NCBI GenBank assembly: GCA_028287445.1
Contig: JAQBPQ010000030.1
Location: forward strand, 21,443-85,442
Source of the DNA: Cohnella sp.
GTDB lineage: Bacteria > Bacillota > Bacilli > Paenibacillales > Paenibacillaceae
Length of the DNA stretch: 64,000 bases
Reading direction: 5' to 3'
Part shown: piece after piece, positions 7,207 to 17,877 of the stretch
Numbering within the stretch: position 1 is the stretch's first letter
Layout: the number at the start of each line of letters is the position of its first letter
Notes under the pieces: generated by a model
Seen by the model: only the letters and a program-made list of their open reading frames with translations
The model's database searches: none
What the model was told of the DNA's origin: nothing
Position numbers and translations under genes: made by a program

Positions 7207-9246
7207 TCATTGCCCGCCACCCTGATCCCCTTGGCTGCCTCCGTCTGCCGGAGGATTGCCTGGACTTGGCGAAGCGCCCGCCGGTTGGTCCTGATAAGGG
7301 ACCGGCGTGATGCCGACTAACTCTCCGTCGCGATACACCATAATTTGCCCATCCTTGCCGGGCGCGAGCACAAGCGTTACCGGAAATTCCGTCATCGACT
7401 TGATTTTCATCGGCGTTTTCCATAGCAGATTGTCGCCTCTGGCATCGGAGTACGTGATCTTGATTATGCTTTCCTGGCCGTCTACGGCAGGACTCACCAT
7501 CACAGGCGCGGGCACTTCCTTGGCATCCGACGGGTATCCGCTGCTGACCCAAAGCTGAACTTCGGTGCCGGCCGTCACCGCTTCATTTTGTTCAGCCGGA
7601 AACTGCTTAAACACCGTTCCCTTCGCTACGGAGTAACTCGGCTCTTGAATGACTTTGTTGTCCTTGAGCTTCAGGTTGTTTTGCTGGAGCACGGCCCGCG
7701 CTTCAATTTCCTTTTTGTTGATCAGGTTCGGCATCGGGAATGTCGCTTTGCCCAGACTTACCTTGAGCGTAACGGTTCCCTTCGGATCCAACTGCGTCCC
7801 TTCTTTGGGAATCTGGTCCAGAACGGTGCCCGGCTCGCTGTCGTCGTTGACGGGGTTTTGTCCGATAGATTCGGAATTGACGCCAAGGTCTTGCAGCATG
7901 TTTTTCGCGTCGTTAAACGTCTTGCCCGTCACACCCGGCATCAATGGAAGATCAGGTCCGGTACCGATCGTCAGGGTGATCAGGGACCCTTGCTTCACTT
8001 GGATGTCCTTCTTGGACTGCTTGGTCACGAGGCCTTTCTCGGCTTCCGTGCTCGATTCTTTAAGTATGGGATCATCAACCTTAAGTCCGGCCGCCTCCAG
8101 CTTCGCTGTCGCCTGCGCTTCATTCTGACCGACGACAGACGGCACAAGCACGTCCGACGGACTAAGTTGACCTTTGAGTGCGATAACCGCCCATAGCAGC
8201 ACGCCGATCAAAACCGCAGCCATAATGCCCAGTACGGTCGGCATCACCCAGCGGCGTTTATTCTCCTCAAGGCCGCGAGAGTCCCACCGCTCATCAGAAG
8301 ACGAGCCTTTAACGGCAGGAGCTTCGATCGTATTCCGCATGTCCGGCCGAATCGCCGGGATTACCCGGGTTTTGTCCGATTCCGCGTCGTCGTCGCTCGC
8401 AAATCGCGCCGGCGGTTCATGCAAACGCTGCGGTTGCAGGCACGTTTCCAGGTCGGCGAACATTTCCCTGGCGGATTGATATCGTTCTTGCGGATTTTTA
8501 CGCATCGCGCGGAGAATGATGTTCTCCACGCTTTGCGGAATATGCGGGTTCACTTTACGCGGCTCTTCGAACGGTTCCTGCAAATGTTTGAGAGCCACGC
8601 TGATCGGGCTTTCGCCAAGAAACGGAAGGCGGCCCGTGAGCATTTGATAAAGTACGATACCGAGAGAATAAAGATCCGATTTCTCGCCGGTGGATACGCC
8701 CTTGGCATGTTCCGGCGAGAAATAGTGAACAGAACCGACCACCGAGCCGGTCTGCGTGATCGTGGACGAAGTAATGGCCCGGGCGATGCCGAAGTCCGTT
8801 ACCTTCACCCGGCCGTTGGAGCCCATCAAAATATTGTGGGGTTTAATGTCGCGATGGATAATTTGATTATGGTGGGCATGATCCAGAGCGTCGGCAATTT
8901 GACCGGCGATTCTGACCGCTTCATCCGGCTGGAGCGGAGCCCTCTCGCGAATAATTTCATTTAAATTGGGTCCATCCACGTATTCCATGACGATATAATG
9001 CGTATCCTCTTCTTGTCCGACATCGTAGATGCTCACGATGTTCGGATGGGAAAGCGAAGCCGCTGCCTGCGCTTCCCGGCGGAAACGTTTCACAAAATCT
9101 TCATCATGCATGAATTGCTGCCGCAAAACCTTTACCGCAACGAAACGGTTCAACAGGTTGTCTCGCGCTTTGTAAACGAGCGCCATTCCCCCGCCGCCAA
9201 CTCGGGCCAGCAGTTCGTAACGTCCGCCCAGCGTTTGTCCGATCAT
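7207..9246 (-). CDS. prkC: Membrane Ser/Thr protein kinase with PASTA repeats
   Basis: PrkC-type kinase that senses muropeptides or lipid II and controls germination and cell-wall genes. The N-terminal kinase domain (about residues 10-270) shows the glycine loop GGGGMALV, VAVKVLR lysine, HRDIKPHN and DFG. One membrane helix follows near 334-356. The extracellular part holds three PASTA repeats, starting near VPSVVGQ, MPGVTGK and MPNLINK, then another domain and a low-complexity Pro/Gly tail. It overlaps the prpC stop by four bases (ATGA), so kinase and phosphatase are translationally coupled. Confidence 0.97.
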   Translation of the reverse strand: MIGQTLGGRYELLARVGGGGMALVYKARDNLLNRFVAVKVLRQQFMHDEDFVKRFRREAQAAASLSHPNIVSIYDVGQEEDTHYIVMEYVDGPNLNEIIRERAPLQPDEAVRIAGQIADALDHAHHNQIIHRDIKPHNILMGSNGRVKVTDFGIARAITSSTITQTGSVVGSVHYFSPEHAKGVSTGEKSDLYSLGIVLYQMLTGRLPFLGESPISVALKHLQEPFEEPRKVNPHIPQSVENIILRAMRKNPQERYQSAREMFADLETCLQPQRLHEPPARFASDDDAESDKTRVIPAIRPDMRNTIEAPAVKGSSSDERWDSRGLEENKRRWVMPTVLGIMAAVLIGVLLWAVIALKGQLSPSDVLVPSVVGQNEAQATAKLEAAGLKVDDPILKESSTEAEKGLVTKQSKKDIQVKQGSLITLTIGTGPDLPLMPGVTGKTFNDAKNMLQDLGVNSESIGQNPVNDDSEPGTVLDQIPKEGTQLDPKGTVTLKVSLGKATFPMPNLINKKEIEARAVLQQNNLKLKDNKVIQEPSYSVAKGTVFKQFPAEQNEAVTAGTEVQLWVSSGYPSDAKEVPAPVMVSPAVDGQESIIKITYSDARGDNLLWKTPMKIKSMTEFPVTLVLAPGKDGQIMVYRDGELVGITPVPYQDQPAGASPSPGNPPADGGSQGDQGGGQ

Positions 9247-10016
9247 GCTGTTTCCCCTCCCGCAGCGATTGCTTCATCTGCTTCTACCAAAACCAATGTC
9301 ACGTTGTCGTCTCCGCCTGCGTCCAAAGCCATTTGCACGAGCTGGTCCGCAACCTGCTCCAATTTCGCGTCTGTCTGAGCCAGTGCGGCGTGAAGCATAT
9401 TCGGATCCACCATGCCGCTCAGCCCGTCGCTGCAGAGTAGCAGCCGGTCTCCCGGCTGCCAATCGATCGCCATCACATCGGCCTTCACATCCCGGTCCGT
9501 TCCCACTGATCTGGTGATCGCGTGACGAAGAGGATGCCTTGTGGCTTCCTCCGGGCTGAGCTGCCCGGACTTGGTCAGCTCGTTGATGACCGTATGGTCG
9601 TCCGTTAATTGTTCCAATTCTCCTGCCCGAAGCCGATAGATACGACTGTCCCCTACATGTGCAATCAAGCCGCCATCGCGGTTGAGCACCGCGACAACGA
9701 CCGTCGTTCCCATGTTGTAGTACTCCTCATTCAGGGAAGCCGTCTCAAACACGACACTGTTCGCCTGTTGGATCATTTCCTGCAGCTTAAGCCCGCCCTC
9801 ATCCGGCGTCTGGGACGGATTCCAGAACTGCAGCGCCTCCGCCAGGCAGCCTACCGCAAGCTCGCTCGCCACATCCCCGGCCCGGTGGCCTCCCATACCG
9901 TCGGCCACGATTACCGCGGTCCACCCGTCAGTCAACCGGCCGCTCCAGGCCCGATCCTCGTTCACTTGCCGGACTTTTCCTACATGCGTCCTCCAAGCGG
10001 TTTTCACACCGATCAC
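9243..10016 (-). CDS. prpC: PP2C-family protein phosphatase (PrpC/Stp1)
   Basis: Removes phosphate from PrkC and its targets. Metal-binding motifs of the PPM family are present: [33 protein letters not shown] and GGDDNVTLV. The GTG start at 10016 overlaps the rlmN stop by four bases (GTGA); a longer frame upstream runs inside rlmN and lacks homology. The product is 257 residues, normal for the family. Confidence 0.95.
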   Translation of the reverse strand: MIGVKTAWRTHVGKVRQVNEDRAWSGRLTDGWTAVIVADGMGGHRAGDVASELAVGCLAEALQFWNPSQTPDEGGLKLQEMIQQANSVVFETASLNEEYYNMGTTVVVAVLNRDGGLIAHVGDSRIYRLRAGELEQLTDDHTVINELTKSGQLSPEEATRHPLRHAITRSVGTDRDVKADVMAIDWQPGDRLLLCSDGLSGMVDPNMLHAALAQTDAKLEQVADQLVQMALDAGGDDNVTLVLVEADEAIAAGGETA

Positions 10017-11080
10017 CCCGTCGTCGCTTCCATATGCTTCGCCCGCAGCTGCCCGCAAGCCGCCGCGATGTCATGCCCCTGCTCCCTGCGAATCGTCGCG
10101 TTTACGTTCCTGTTTTGTAATATGCGTTGGAATTCGAAAATGTCATCCCTCGGCGTCCGGACATAATCGCGCTCCGGCACATAATTGACCGGGATGAGAT
10201 TGACGTGGCAAAGCATGCCCTGCAGCACCGCGGCCAGTTCTTCCGCATGCTCGGGCCGGTCATTCACACCGCCGATTAAAGCATATTCGAACGTGACCCT
10301 GCGACCCGTTTTTTCGATGTAGTAACGGATGGCGTCCATGACTTCGGTAAACGGGTACCGCCGGTTAACCGGCATGAGCTTGGACCGCAGCGCATCGTTC
10401 GGAGCGTGAATGGAAATCGCCAAATTGATCTGGGTGTTCTCGTCCGCAAACTTGTACATGCTCGGCACGATGCCGCTCGTAGATACCGTGATGTGCCGCG
10501 CTCCGATGTTCAGCCCTTTCGGATGGATCATGTTTCGAAGGAATTTCATCGTGGCATCGTAATTCTCGAACGGTTCGCCCGAACCCATGATCACGATGCT
10601 GGATACCCGCTGATCCTCCGGATCGAGCAGCTTTTGGCACTGCACCACCTGGGCCACAATTTCACCCGGAGTGAGATTGCGTTTCAATCCGCCAATTGTG
10701 GATGCGCAAAATGTACAGCCGATGCGGCAGCCCACCTGGGTCGTTACGCATACGCTGTTTCCGTAGTTGTGGCGCATGAGGACCGTTTCAATCCCGTGGT
10801 TGTCATGCAGACCAAACAAGAATTTGACCGTTCCGTCCTTGGACTCAAACTTGGCAATTTCCGTCAGCGTCACGAACGCAAAGCTATCATCCAGTTTGAT
10901 GCGAAGAGGCTTAGGCAAGTTGCTCATTTCTTCGAAGGAACCGACCCGCTTGACGTAGAGCCATTCGAAAATCTGGTCGGCACGAAAGACAGGCTCTCCC
11001 TGCTCTCTCGTCCATTCCTGAAGCTCTTCCAGCGAGTAATCGTAAATAAAAGGTTTATCGTTTTCTATCTCTTGTTTCAA
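10013..11080 (-). CDS. rlmN: Dual-specificity 23S rRNA/tRNA adenine-C2 methyltransferase RlmN
   Basis: Radical-SAM enzyme that methylates A2503 of 23S rRNA and A37 of some tRNAs. The cluster motif [10 protein letters not shown] is present, plus the C-terminal catalytic cysteine region ([11 protein letters not shown]). I prefer the TTG at 11080 because GGTGGTGA, nearly the ideal anti-16S match, sits just before it; an in-frame ATG at 11095 has no ribosome-binding site. The product is 355 residues. It lies between rsmB and prpC, as in B. subtilis. Confidence 0.95.
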   Translation of the reverse strand: MKQEIENDKPFIYDYSLEELQEWTREQGEPVFRADQIFEWLYVKRVGSFEEMSNLPKPLRIKLDDSFAFVTLTEIAKFESKDGTVKFLFGLHDNHGIETVLMRHNYGNSVCVTTQVGCRIGCTFCASTIGGLKRNLTPGEIVAQVVQCQKLLDPEDQRVSSIVIMGSGEPFENYDATMKFLRNMIHPKGLNIGARHITVSTSGIVPSMYKFADENTQINLAISIHAPNDALRSKLMPVNRRYPFTEVMDAIRYYIEKTGRRVTFEYALIGGVNDRPEHAEELAAVLQGMLCHVNLIPVNYVPERDYVRTPRDDIFEFQRILQNRNVNATIRREQGHDIAAACGQLRAKHMEATTG

Positions 11081-11155
11081 AGTTGTCACCACCATTCGAT
11101 CTATTTTAGCATAAACACTCAGCGAGCCGAAACACCATGAGATCAGATCGCTGTA

Positions 11156-12547
11156 CTATGTTCTCCGCAATCGGGCAATAAAGAATCCGTCGCTGCCAAA
11201 ATGATGAGGCAAAAGCTGCACCATGCCCGGGAATGGCTCGGGGATGATGTTCCGCTCGCGCAGAGGCTCCAGCACCTCATCCGGCCACTCGGAATCAAGC
11301 GAGAAGTGCGGATGGTCCGCCAGAAATACCCGGATCGACTCCCCATTTTCTTCCGGCGTGATCGTGCAGGTGCTGTAGACGAGCACGCCTCCCGGCTTCA
11401 CCAAGGCGCTCGCGGCCCTCAGTAGTTGATGCTGAAGTTCGGCGAGGCCCGCGATGTCTTCCGGCGTCTTGTTCCATTTGATTTCCGGTTTCCGGCGAAT
11501 GACTCCGAAGCCGGAGCAAGGGGCGTCGAGCAGTACGACGTCCATCGAATCCGGCGGCAGCAGGTCCGTCAGCGCAAGCGCGTCCGAGGTCGTCGTTTCG
11601 ATAATGCCAAGGCCGAGTCTCTCCTTCTGTTTGTCGATCAAGGGCCGCTTATGCGGGTGGACGTCGTTGGCGATCACCCGTCCGCGGTTCTGCATGATCT
11701 CCGCCAGATGCGTCGATTTGCCGCCCGGCGCCGCGCAGCAGTCCAGCACCGACATGCCCGGCTTCGGATCGGCGACCGCAGCCACGAGCATGGAGCTTTC
11801 ATCCTGCACGGTCAGCAGGCCGTTCCGGTACCAAGGGGTGTCCGCCAAACTGCCGGCTCTGGTCGCGACGATGGCATCCGCTGATAAAGGAGACGGTGAC
11901 ACATCCAGTCCGGCTTCCGCCATGTCGGCGAGAAGTGCCGCACGATCCGTTCTCAATCGGTTCACGCGCACCGAAGCATGAGGCGGCTCGTTGTCAGCCG
12001 CGCACAACGTTTCTGCGGTTTGCTCGCCGTATGCCGCGATCCATCGCTCCACCAGCCACCGGGGATGGCTGTGCGTCAAGGAAATTCGCTCGGCAACGGG
12101 CAAATCGGCCGGCAGCGGAAGGGTTACGCCTTCGCGAAGCAGACCCCGGAGTACGCCATTCACAAGACCGGCAATGCCGGCGTGGCCGCGCTTTTTGGCG
12201 ATGCGAACGGCTTCATCTACCGCGGCATGAGCGGGAACCCGCTCCAGCCAGCGCAGCTGGTAATAGCTGAGACGGAGCAGACAGCGCACCCACGGTTCCA
12301 CTTTGCGGGGCCAGCCCTTCACTTTGGAGGAGAGAACTTGGTCGATCGTATTCAGCCGCTGAATCGTTCCGTACACGAGTTCGGTCGCCAACGCCTTGTC
12401 GGGACGGGAAAGCTCCGCCTCCGAGAGCATGCCGTGCAGCGCAAGTCCGCTGTATGCCCCTTGCTCTTCAACGCGCCGCAGCACTTCCAGCGCCAATTCC
12501 CGGGGTCCGTCCGGCCGGCGTGCTCCTTTTTTATGTTGTTCCGCCAA
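11156..12547 (-). CDS. rsmB: 16S rRNA (cytosine-967-C5) methyltransferase RsmB
   Basis: Methylates C967 of 16S rRNA. An N-terminal NusB-like RNA-binding domain (about 1-150) precedes a SAM-dependent methyltransferase with the motif I region DCCAAPGGKS, the motif IV DAPCSG and the catalytic-cysteine loop YSTCTITPEEN. The ATG at 12568 overlaps its own AAGGAGG; that site is correctly spaced from a TTG at 12547, which gives 463 residues starting MAEQHKKG. A candidate terminator separates it from fmt upstream. Confidence 0.95.
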   Translation of the reverse strand: MAEQHKKGARRPDGPRELALEVLRRVEEQGAYSGLALHGMLSEAELSRPDKALATELVYGTIQRLNTIDQVLSSKVKGWPRKVEPWVRCLLRLSYYQLRWLERVPAHAAVDEAVRIAKKRGHAGIAGLVNGVLRGLLREGVTLPLPADLPVAERISLTHSHPRWLVERWIAAYGEQTAETLCAADNEPPHASVRVNRLRTDRAALLADMAEAGLDVSPSPLSADAIVATRAGSLADTPWYRNGLLTVQDESSMLVAAVADPKPGMSVLDCCAAPGGKSTHLAEIMQNRGRVIANDVHPHKRPLIDKQKERLGLGIIETTTSDALALTDLLPPDSMDVVLLDAPCSGFGVIRRKPEIKWNKTPEDIAGLAELQHQLLRAASALVKPGGVLVYSTCTITPEENGESIRVFLADHPHFSLDSEWPDEVLEPLRERNIIPEPFPGMVQLLPHHFGSDGFFIARLRRT

Positions 12548-12650
12548 ACTCGCTGCCTCCTTCCCCATGATGGGTGCCGATTACATCCAGTATCTCCACA
12601 TTGCTTAGCAGCCATTTGAACGCGGCATAGCTTGCTCATCGAGCTTTATG

Positions 12651-12679
12651 AAAAAAAACGGCGCCCGGTTCACCCGAGC
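12651..12679 (-). terminator. Candidate terminator at the end of fmt
   Basis: A six-pair stem (GCTCGG/CCGGGC, one G-U) is followed four bases later by eight Ts on the minus strand. The fmt stop codon lies in the loop. It could attenuate transcription into rsmB. Confidence 0.6.
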
Positions 12680-13623
12680 ACCGTGCCGCGGGCCAACCGA
12701 GCGCCTTTGGCGAATTCCGCAGCGGGCAGCGATTTTTTGCCTGCCGGCTGCACTTCCGTGAGCACCACGCTGCCGTCTGCCGTGCGTACCCGAATGCCGA
12801 ACGAGCCGGTTTCGAGCACGGAACCCGGCTCCAGCCCTTCCCACTCCGGACGGAGGATCCGGTCGAATTCCTGCGGGATGCTGCACGCCCATACTTTGAA
12901 CACTTCGCCGTTCAACAAGGTGAAACCGCCGGCCATCGGATTCAGCCCCCGTACGCGGTTGAACACCTCGCGTGCCGTAACGTTCCATTGCAACTGCTCG
13001 TCCTCGCGCGTCAAATTCGGCGCGTAGGTCGCTTCCTCATCGTTTTGTTTCTCTCTTGGAGCAGTACCGTCGAGGATCATCGGCAGCCAAGCCCGCAGCA
13101 ATTCCGCCCCTACCAAACTGAGATTCCGGAACACCGAACCGGCTGTATCTTCATCCCGGATGGGGACCTCCGCTCGAGCGATCATATCGCCGGTATCAAG
13201 CCCCTCCGCCATGTACATAAGGGTCACACCGGTAACCGTTTCGCCATGAATGAGCGATCTTTGAATCGGTGCACCGCCACGGTAACTGGGCAACAGCGAT
13301 CCGTGAACATTAATGCAGCCGAGCCGCGGCAGATTCAGAACCGACTTCGGCAATATTTGGCCGTAAGCCGCCGTGATGATCAGATCAGGCTGTAAAGCAG
13401 CCAATTCCGCTACCGCTTCCGGAGCACGGAGCTTGTTCGGCTGAAGAACCGTCAGTCCGCTTGCCGCCGCGAACTCTTTGACCGGCGGAGGAGTAGGCTC
13501 GCGTCTCCTGCCCTTGGGCCGGTCCGGCTGTGTCACAACCGCAACGACATCGCATAACTCTTCGAGGAGCATCTGCAAAGTAGGAACGGCGAAATCCGGC
13601 GTCCCCATAAACACGATTCGCAT
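12670..13623 (-). CDS. fmt: Methionyl-tRNA formyltransferase
   Basis: Formylates Met-tRNAi for initiation. The 317-residue product opens MRIVFMGTPDFAVPTL and contains the folate/catalytic segment LPSYRGGAPIQRSLIHGE with the nearby GDMI, as expected. The ATG at 13623 follows the def stop by one base; the longer frame extends back into def without homology. With def it forms the formylation/deformylation pair. Intact. Confidence 0.97.
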   Translation of the reverse strand: MRIVFMGTPDFAVPTLQMLLEELCDVVAVVTQPDRPKGRRREPTPPPVKEFAAASGLTVLQPNKLRAPEAVAELAALQPDLIITAAYGQILPKSVLNLPRLGCINVHGSLLPSYRGGAPIQRSLIHGETVTGVTLMYMAEGLDTGDMIARAEVPIRDEDTAGSVFRNLSLVGAELLRAWLPMILDGTAPREKQNDEEATYAPNLTREDEQLQWNVTAREVFNRVRGLNPMAGGFTLLNGEVFKVWACSIPQEFDRILRPEWEGLEPGSVLETGSFGIRVRTADGSVVLTEVQPAGKKSLPAAEFAKGARLARGTVLG

Positions 13624-13624
13624 G

Positions 13625-14113
13625 TTATTCGCCGTCCTGTTCCGGCGCCAGCTTGCGCGCTTCATAGACGGATTCGGCTAAATCGATGAACAGCACGCCG
13701 TTCAAATGATCCAACTCGTGTTGGAACGCGCGGGAGAGCAGTTCCGACCCTTCATATTGAACAGGTTGGCCATGGCGGTTAAACCCTTTGATCACGACCT
13801 TGTTCGCCCGCTTCACATCGCCCTGCAAGCCGGGAATGCTGAGACAACCTTCTGCGCCCATCTGCTCGCCTTCCCTGCTGACGATCTCCGGGTTGATGAG
13901 CTCGATCAGCCCGTGCTCTTCGTCCGCATCCACCACAAGAATCCGCTTCAAAATGCCGATTTGCGACGCAGCGAGCCCGACCCCGTCGGCGTCGTACATC
14001 GTATCGGCCATATCGTCAAGCAGCTTGTGCAGACTGGCGTTGAATTTGGTCACTTCCTGGGCCCTCTCCCGCAGTACGGGGTCGGGATGTTTCACGATCA
14101 ACCGGATGGCCAT
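13625..14113 (-). CDS. def: Peptide deformylase
   Basis: Removes the N-formyl group from nascent proteins using a bound metal. All three motifs are present: GVGLAASQIG, EGCLSIPG and the HELDHLNG HExxH motif. 162 residues, the type 1-like length. It sits between priA and fmt with small gaps, the usual order in Firmicutes. Confidence 0.97.
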   Translation of the reverse strand: MAIRLIVKHPDPVLRERAQEVTKFNASLHKLLDDMADTMYDADGVGLAASQIGILKRILVVDADEEHGLIELINPEIVSREGEQMGAEGCLSIPGLQGDVKRANKVVIKGFNRHGQPVQYEGSELLSRAFQHELDHLNGVLFIDLAESVYEARKLAPEQDGE

Positions 14114-14130
14114 CCTTCATCAGTCCTTTG

Positions 14131-16620
14131 TCAAAGCATCATCTGCGGATCCACGTCGACGCTCACTTGCACTCCGCCGCGTTTGACCGCATCGCTCATA
14201 TCCCGCAGCACTCCTGCGGTCAAGGCGCTTGCGTCGAGCTCTCCCCGATATTTTACCATAACTTGAAAACGGCTGCGATCCTTCAGCTTGGCAATCGGGG
14301 AAGGAACCGGGCCCAGAATGTCCAACGCCGCCGATCCCCCGGCCGCTGAAGACGGCGGATAGCCCATTTCTCTCGCTCGCTCACGCATTGTTCTTGCAAA
14401 CATTTCCCCGACCGAAATCAGCATGGCAACCGATTCGTGCGAAAAAATGACCGAGATAAGCCGCCCGTACGGCGGGTATCCCAGCACATGCCGGGTACCC
14501 AGCTCATGCCTGACAAATCCCTGGTAATCGTGACCTTCCACGGAAGCGACGGAAACATGCTCCGGGTCATACGTTTGCACGACGACTTCCCCGGGCAACT
14601 CATGCCGGCCGGCTCGCCCGGCTACCTGCGTAAGCAGTTGGAACGTCCGTTCCGCCGCACGAAAATCCGGAAGACGCAGCGCGGCATCGGCCGCCAGTAC
14701 CCCGACCAGCGTCACGCGGGGAAAATCGAGCCCCTTGGCCACCATCTGGGTGCCCAGCAGCACATCCGCTTCCTGATTCCGGAACATCGTCAGCCACTTT
14801 TCGTGAGAACCTTTTTCGGAAGTGGTGTCCACATCCATTCGGATGACGCGAATGCCGGGGAATGTCTCCGCAAGCGCCTCCTCGACCTTCTGTGTTCCAG
14901 TCCCGAAAAATCGGATGTGAGGGCTTTGGCAAGAAGGACACGTCTTCGGTTCGGATTCCGAATAACCGCAATAATGGCAGCGAAGATTGTGGGAGCCGCG
15001 GTGATAGGTCAAGGCAATGTCGCAATGGGGACAGGAGCACGTGTACCCGCATGAGCGGCACATGACGAAGGTTGCATAACCGCGCCGATTCAACAGCAAC
15101 ACGGCTTGCTCCTGCTTGCGGAGCCTTTCCCGCAGTGCTTCCGTCAGCATCCGGCTAAACATGGCACGGTTGCCTAGCTTCAATTCCGCGCGCATGTCCA
15201 CGATATGTACAACGGGCAGCGGTCGAGCCGCCACGCGCTCGGGCAAGGAAATATATTGTACTTCCCCCGCATGCCCGATTTCCCCCTTGGCCGCCGCGTA
15301 GCTTTCGAGGGATGGGGTCGCGGAACCCAGCACGACGACTGCCCCTTGAAGACGTGCACGTTCAACGGCTGCATCGCGTGCATGGTATTTCGGACTTTCT
15401 TCCTGTTTATAGGAAGTTTCGTGTTCTTCATCAATGACAATGAGACCAATCTTCGAAAAGGGAGCAAATACGGCGGAACGCGCCCCAACCGCCACTTGGG
15501 CGCGGCCTTCCCGGATTTTGCGCCATTCGTCGTAACGTTCACCGTGGGACAGCCGGCTGTGAAGCACCGCTACCCGCTCGCCAAAACGGCTCTTGAACCG
15601 CTCGACCATTTGAGGCGTCAGCGCGATTTCCGGTACAAGCACGATCGCTTGGCGCTCTTGGGAAAGACATTGCTGAATCGCCTGCAAATAAATTTCCGTT
15701 TTGCCGCTGCCGGTTACTCCATGCAGCAGGAATACCCGGTGTTCGTGCTCCGCCAACGAAGCGGCGATCGGCTCCAGCGCACAACGCTGAGCGGGTGTGA
15801 GCGTGAGTGGTGCCGAAGCCGGAAATTCCCGGCCTTGGTAAGGATCCCGATCCTCCGTGAGTTGGCGGATCTCGAGCGCTCCCCGATCAGCCAGCGCGCG
15901 GATCGTCGACGGGGTCGTTCCGACCGCATCGGCCAAAACCGCCAATCCAATCGGCTCTGAATTCGACGCCAAATATTCCAACACTTCCCGCTGCTTACGC
16001 GCCCTGGCCGGTACATCCGCCAAGGAGGCTTGCAGCTTGCCGTTGTCCGGCGGAAACACGGTGGACACCGTTTTGACCGACAACCGGTCCTCGACTTGCT
16101 GTCGTTCCGTTAAGCGGCCTTCCTTCAACCAGCGCTTGAGCAGCGGTCCCCGGTCCGGGAACTGCTGCATCAGCGACGACCATTTCATAACCGCTCGCTG
16201 CCGGAACACATGCCAAACGGCGGCCTCCGGCGGTTCCATCCCGATCGGATCAACCGTGCCTTCCGCCAAAGCGATATATTTTTCCGTGCGGCCTTTGAGG
16301 GCGGCCGGGAGCATCACCTGCAACGCCACCACAAGCGGACAAAGCCAGCGCCGGCTCATCCACATCCCCAACTCGATGAGCTCGGGGGTGAGCGGCGGCA
16401 TCGCATCCAACACGTCGTTGAGCGGCTTCAGCCGGCTCAGGTCGACTTCCGCTTCTTCCGTGAACCCGGTCACGATTCCCTGCAGCGTACGTCCGCCGAA
16501 CGGCACGGCGACGCGACTGCCGACTTCCGTCCATGCCGCCAGTCGCTCCGGAACCAAATAATCAAACGGCCGATCCGTTTCGCGGCTCGGCACGTCTACG
16601 ATTACGCGGGCAATCGTCAT
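14131..16620 (-). CDS. priA: Primosomal protein N' (replication restart helicase PriA)
   Basis: A 3'-5' helicase that reloads the replisome at stalled forks. The N-terminal DNA-binding region (from about residue 1 to 270) is followed by Walker A GVTGSGKTEIY, a DEEH box, and an eight-cysteine zinc segment (CRSCGYTCSCPHC, then CHYCGY and CPSC). The C-terminal RecA lobe has GTQMVAKGLDFP and QVAGRAGR. 829 residues, complete. Its ATG overlaps the coaBC stop by four bases. Confidence 0.97.
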   Translation of the reverse strand: MTIARVIVDVPSRETDRPFDYLVPERLAAWTEVGSRVAVPFGGRTLQGIVTGFTEEAEVDLSRLKPLNDVLDAMPPLTPELIELGMWMSRRWLCPLVVALQVMLPAALKGRTEKYIALAEGTVDPIGMEPPEAAVWHVFRQRAVMKWSSLMQQFPDRGPLLKRWLKEGRLTERQQVEDRLSVKTVSTVFPPDNGKLQASLADVPARARKQREVLEYLASNSEPIGLAVLADAVGTTPSTIRALADRGALEIRQLTEDRDPYQGREFPASAPLTLTPAQRCALEPIAASLAEHEHRVFLLHGVTGSGKTEIYLQAIQQCLSQERQAIVLVPEIALTPQMVERFKSRFGERVAVLHSRLSHGERYDEWRKIREGRAQVAVGARSAVFAPFSKIGLIVIDEEHETSYKQEESPKYHARDAAVERARLQGAVVVLGSATPSLESYAAAKGEIGHAGEVQYISLPERVAARPLPVVHIVDMRAELKLGNRAMFSRMLTEALRERLRKQEQAVLLLNRRGYATFVMCRSCGYTCSCPHCDIALTYHRGSHNLRCHYCGYSESEPKTCPSCQSPHIRFFGTGTQKVEEALAETFPGIRVIRMDVDTTSEKGSHEKWLTMFRNQEADVLLGTQMVAKGLDFPRVTLVGVLAADAALRLPDFRAAERTFQLLTQVAGRAGRHELPGEVVVQTYDPEHVSVASVEGHDYQGFVRHELGTRHVLGYPPYGRLISVIFSHESVAMLISVGEMFARTMRERAREMGYPPSSAAGGSAALDILGPVPSPIAKLKDRSRFQVMVKYRGELDASALTAGVLRDMSDAVKRGGVQVSVDVDPQMML

Positions 16621-17840
16621 GCGCCGTTCATCCGTTCGACGGCGAGCCGCCAGATCCGCTCCGCCACGATTGATTTGGCGGACAGCGCAATATTTTCCAC
16701 AAGGCCTTCAGGTCCGTAGATGCTGACAATATTGGTGTCGGATGCAAATCCCGCTCCCTCCCGGGAAACGTCATTGGCCACGACCAGGTCGCACTTTTTG
16801 CGTTGCAGTTTGTCCATCGCGAATGTCTCCAAATCGCCGGTTTCTGCAGCAAAGCCGATGACAAACGGGACCCGTTCTCCGGGATATGCCGTTTTCCATT
16901 CTCCGATCGCCTGCAAAATGTCCGGGTTGCGGACGAGCTCGAGCGACAAGGTTTGTTCTTTCTTTTTGATCTTCGATTGGTACTGAACGGATGGCCGATA
17001 GTCGGCCACAGCCGCCGCTTTCACAATGACGTCCACCGTGCCGAGCCGGTTCATCACCGACTCGTACATGTCGGCGGCCGATTCCACTTGAACCAGTTCA
17101 ACGCCGCCAGGCGGCTTTTCATCCGTCCGCGCACAGATCAGCGTGACTTCCGCCCCTAAATCACGGGCCGTTTCCGCCAGCGCAAACCCCATTTTACCCG
17201 AGGAATCGTTCGTAATGTAGCGTACAGGATCGATGCGCTCCACCGTTCCTCCGGCTGTTATCATGACCTTACGCCCCGCAAGAAGCTTTGGCCCCGTCAA
17301 CCATGCTGCGATCGCCTCCGCGATTTCGTCCGGCTCCGCCAGTCTGCCTTTGCCAACATATCCGCAAGCGAGTTGCCCGGTTCCCGGTTCGACGAACCGC
17401 ACGCCGCGAGAGCCAAGTTTGACGACATTCTCGATGACCGCCGGGTGTTCCCACATGTGAACGTTCATCGCCGGTGCAACGACGACCGGAGCGGTGGTGG
17501 CCAGCAGCAAGGTGCTCAGCATGTCATCCGCGATGCCGTTCGCCATTTTGCCGATGATATTCGCCGTCGCCGGAGCGACGACGACCAGATCGGCGGCGTC
17601 CGCCCAATCGATATGCTGCACGACCGACGGATCCCGCTCGTCAAACACGTCGGTCGCCACCGAGTGGCGTGACAGCGTTTGAAGGGTCAGCGGCGTAATA
17701 AAGCGTGTCGCCCCTTCCGTCATCACCACACGAACCGAAGCTCCCCATGAGACGAGGCGGCTGCACAATGAGGCTGCCTTGAACGCGGCGATGCCGCCTG
17801 AAACGCCGAGCACGATCGTTTTCCCCGAGAGCCGCTTCAC
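16617..17840 (-). CDS. coaBC: Bifunctional phosphopantothenoylcysteine decarboxylase/synthase
   Basis: Carries out two steps of coenzyme A synthesis. The N-terminal flavin CoaC half has GVSGGIAAFKA, the catalytic-histidine region QHIDWAD and PAMNVHMWEHP. The CoaB half starts near TAGGTVERIDPVRYITN. The conserved cysteine loop CGYVGKGRL lies between the two. 407 residues. It sits downstream of rpoZ, separated from it by a strong terminator-like hairpin. Confidence 0.96.
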   Translation of the reverse strand: MKRLSGKTIVLGVSGGIAAFKAASLCSRLVSWGASVRVVMTEGATRFITPLTLQTLSRHSVATDVFDERDPSVVQHIDWADAADLVVVAPATANIIGKMANGIADDMLSTLLLATTAPVVVAPAMNVHMWEHPAVIENVVKLGSRGVRFVEPGTGQLACGYVGKGRLAEPDEIAEAIAAWLTGPKLLAGRKVMITAGGTVERIDPVRYITNDSSGKMGFALAETARDLGAEVTLICARTDEKPPGGVELVQVESAADMYESVMNRLGTVDVIVKAAAVADYRPSVQYQSKIKKKEQTLSLELVRNPDILQAIGEWKTAYPGERVPFVIGFAAETGDLETFAMDKLQRKKCDLVVANDVSREGAGFASDTNIVSIYGPEGLVENIALSAKSIVAERIWRLAVERMNGA

Positions 17841-17877
17841 TTCGTTTCCCCCTCCGATACATAGGAATGCGGCCTAG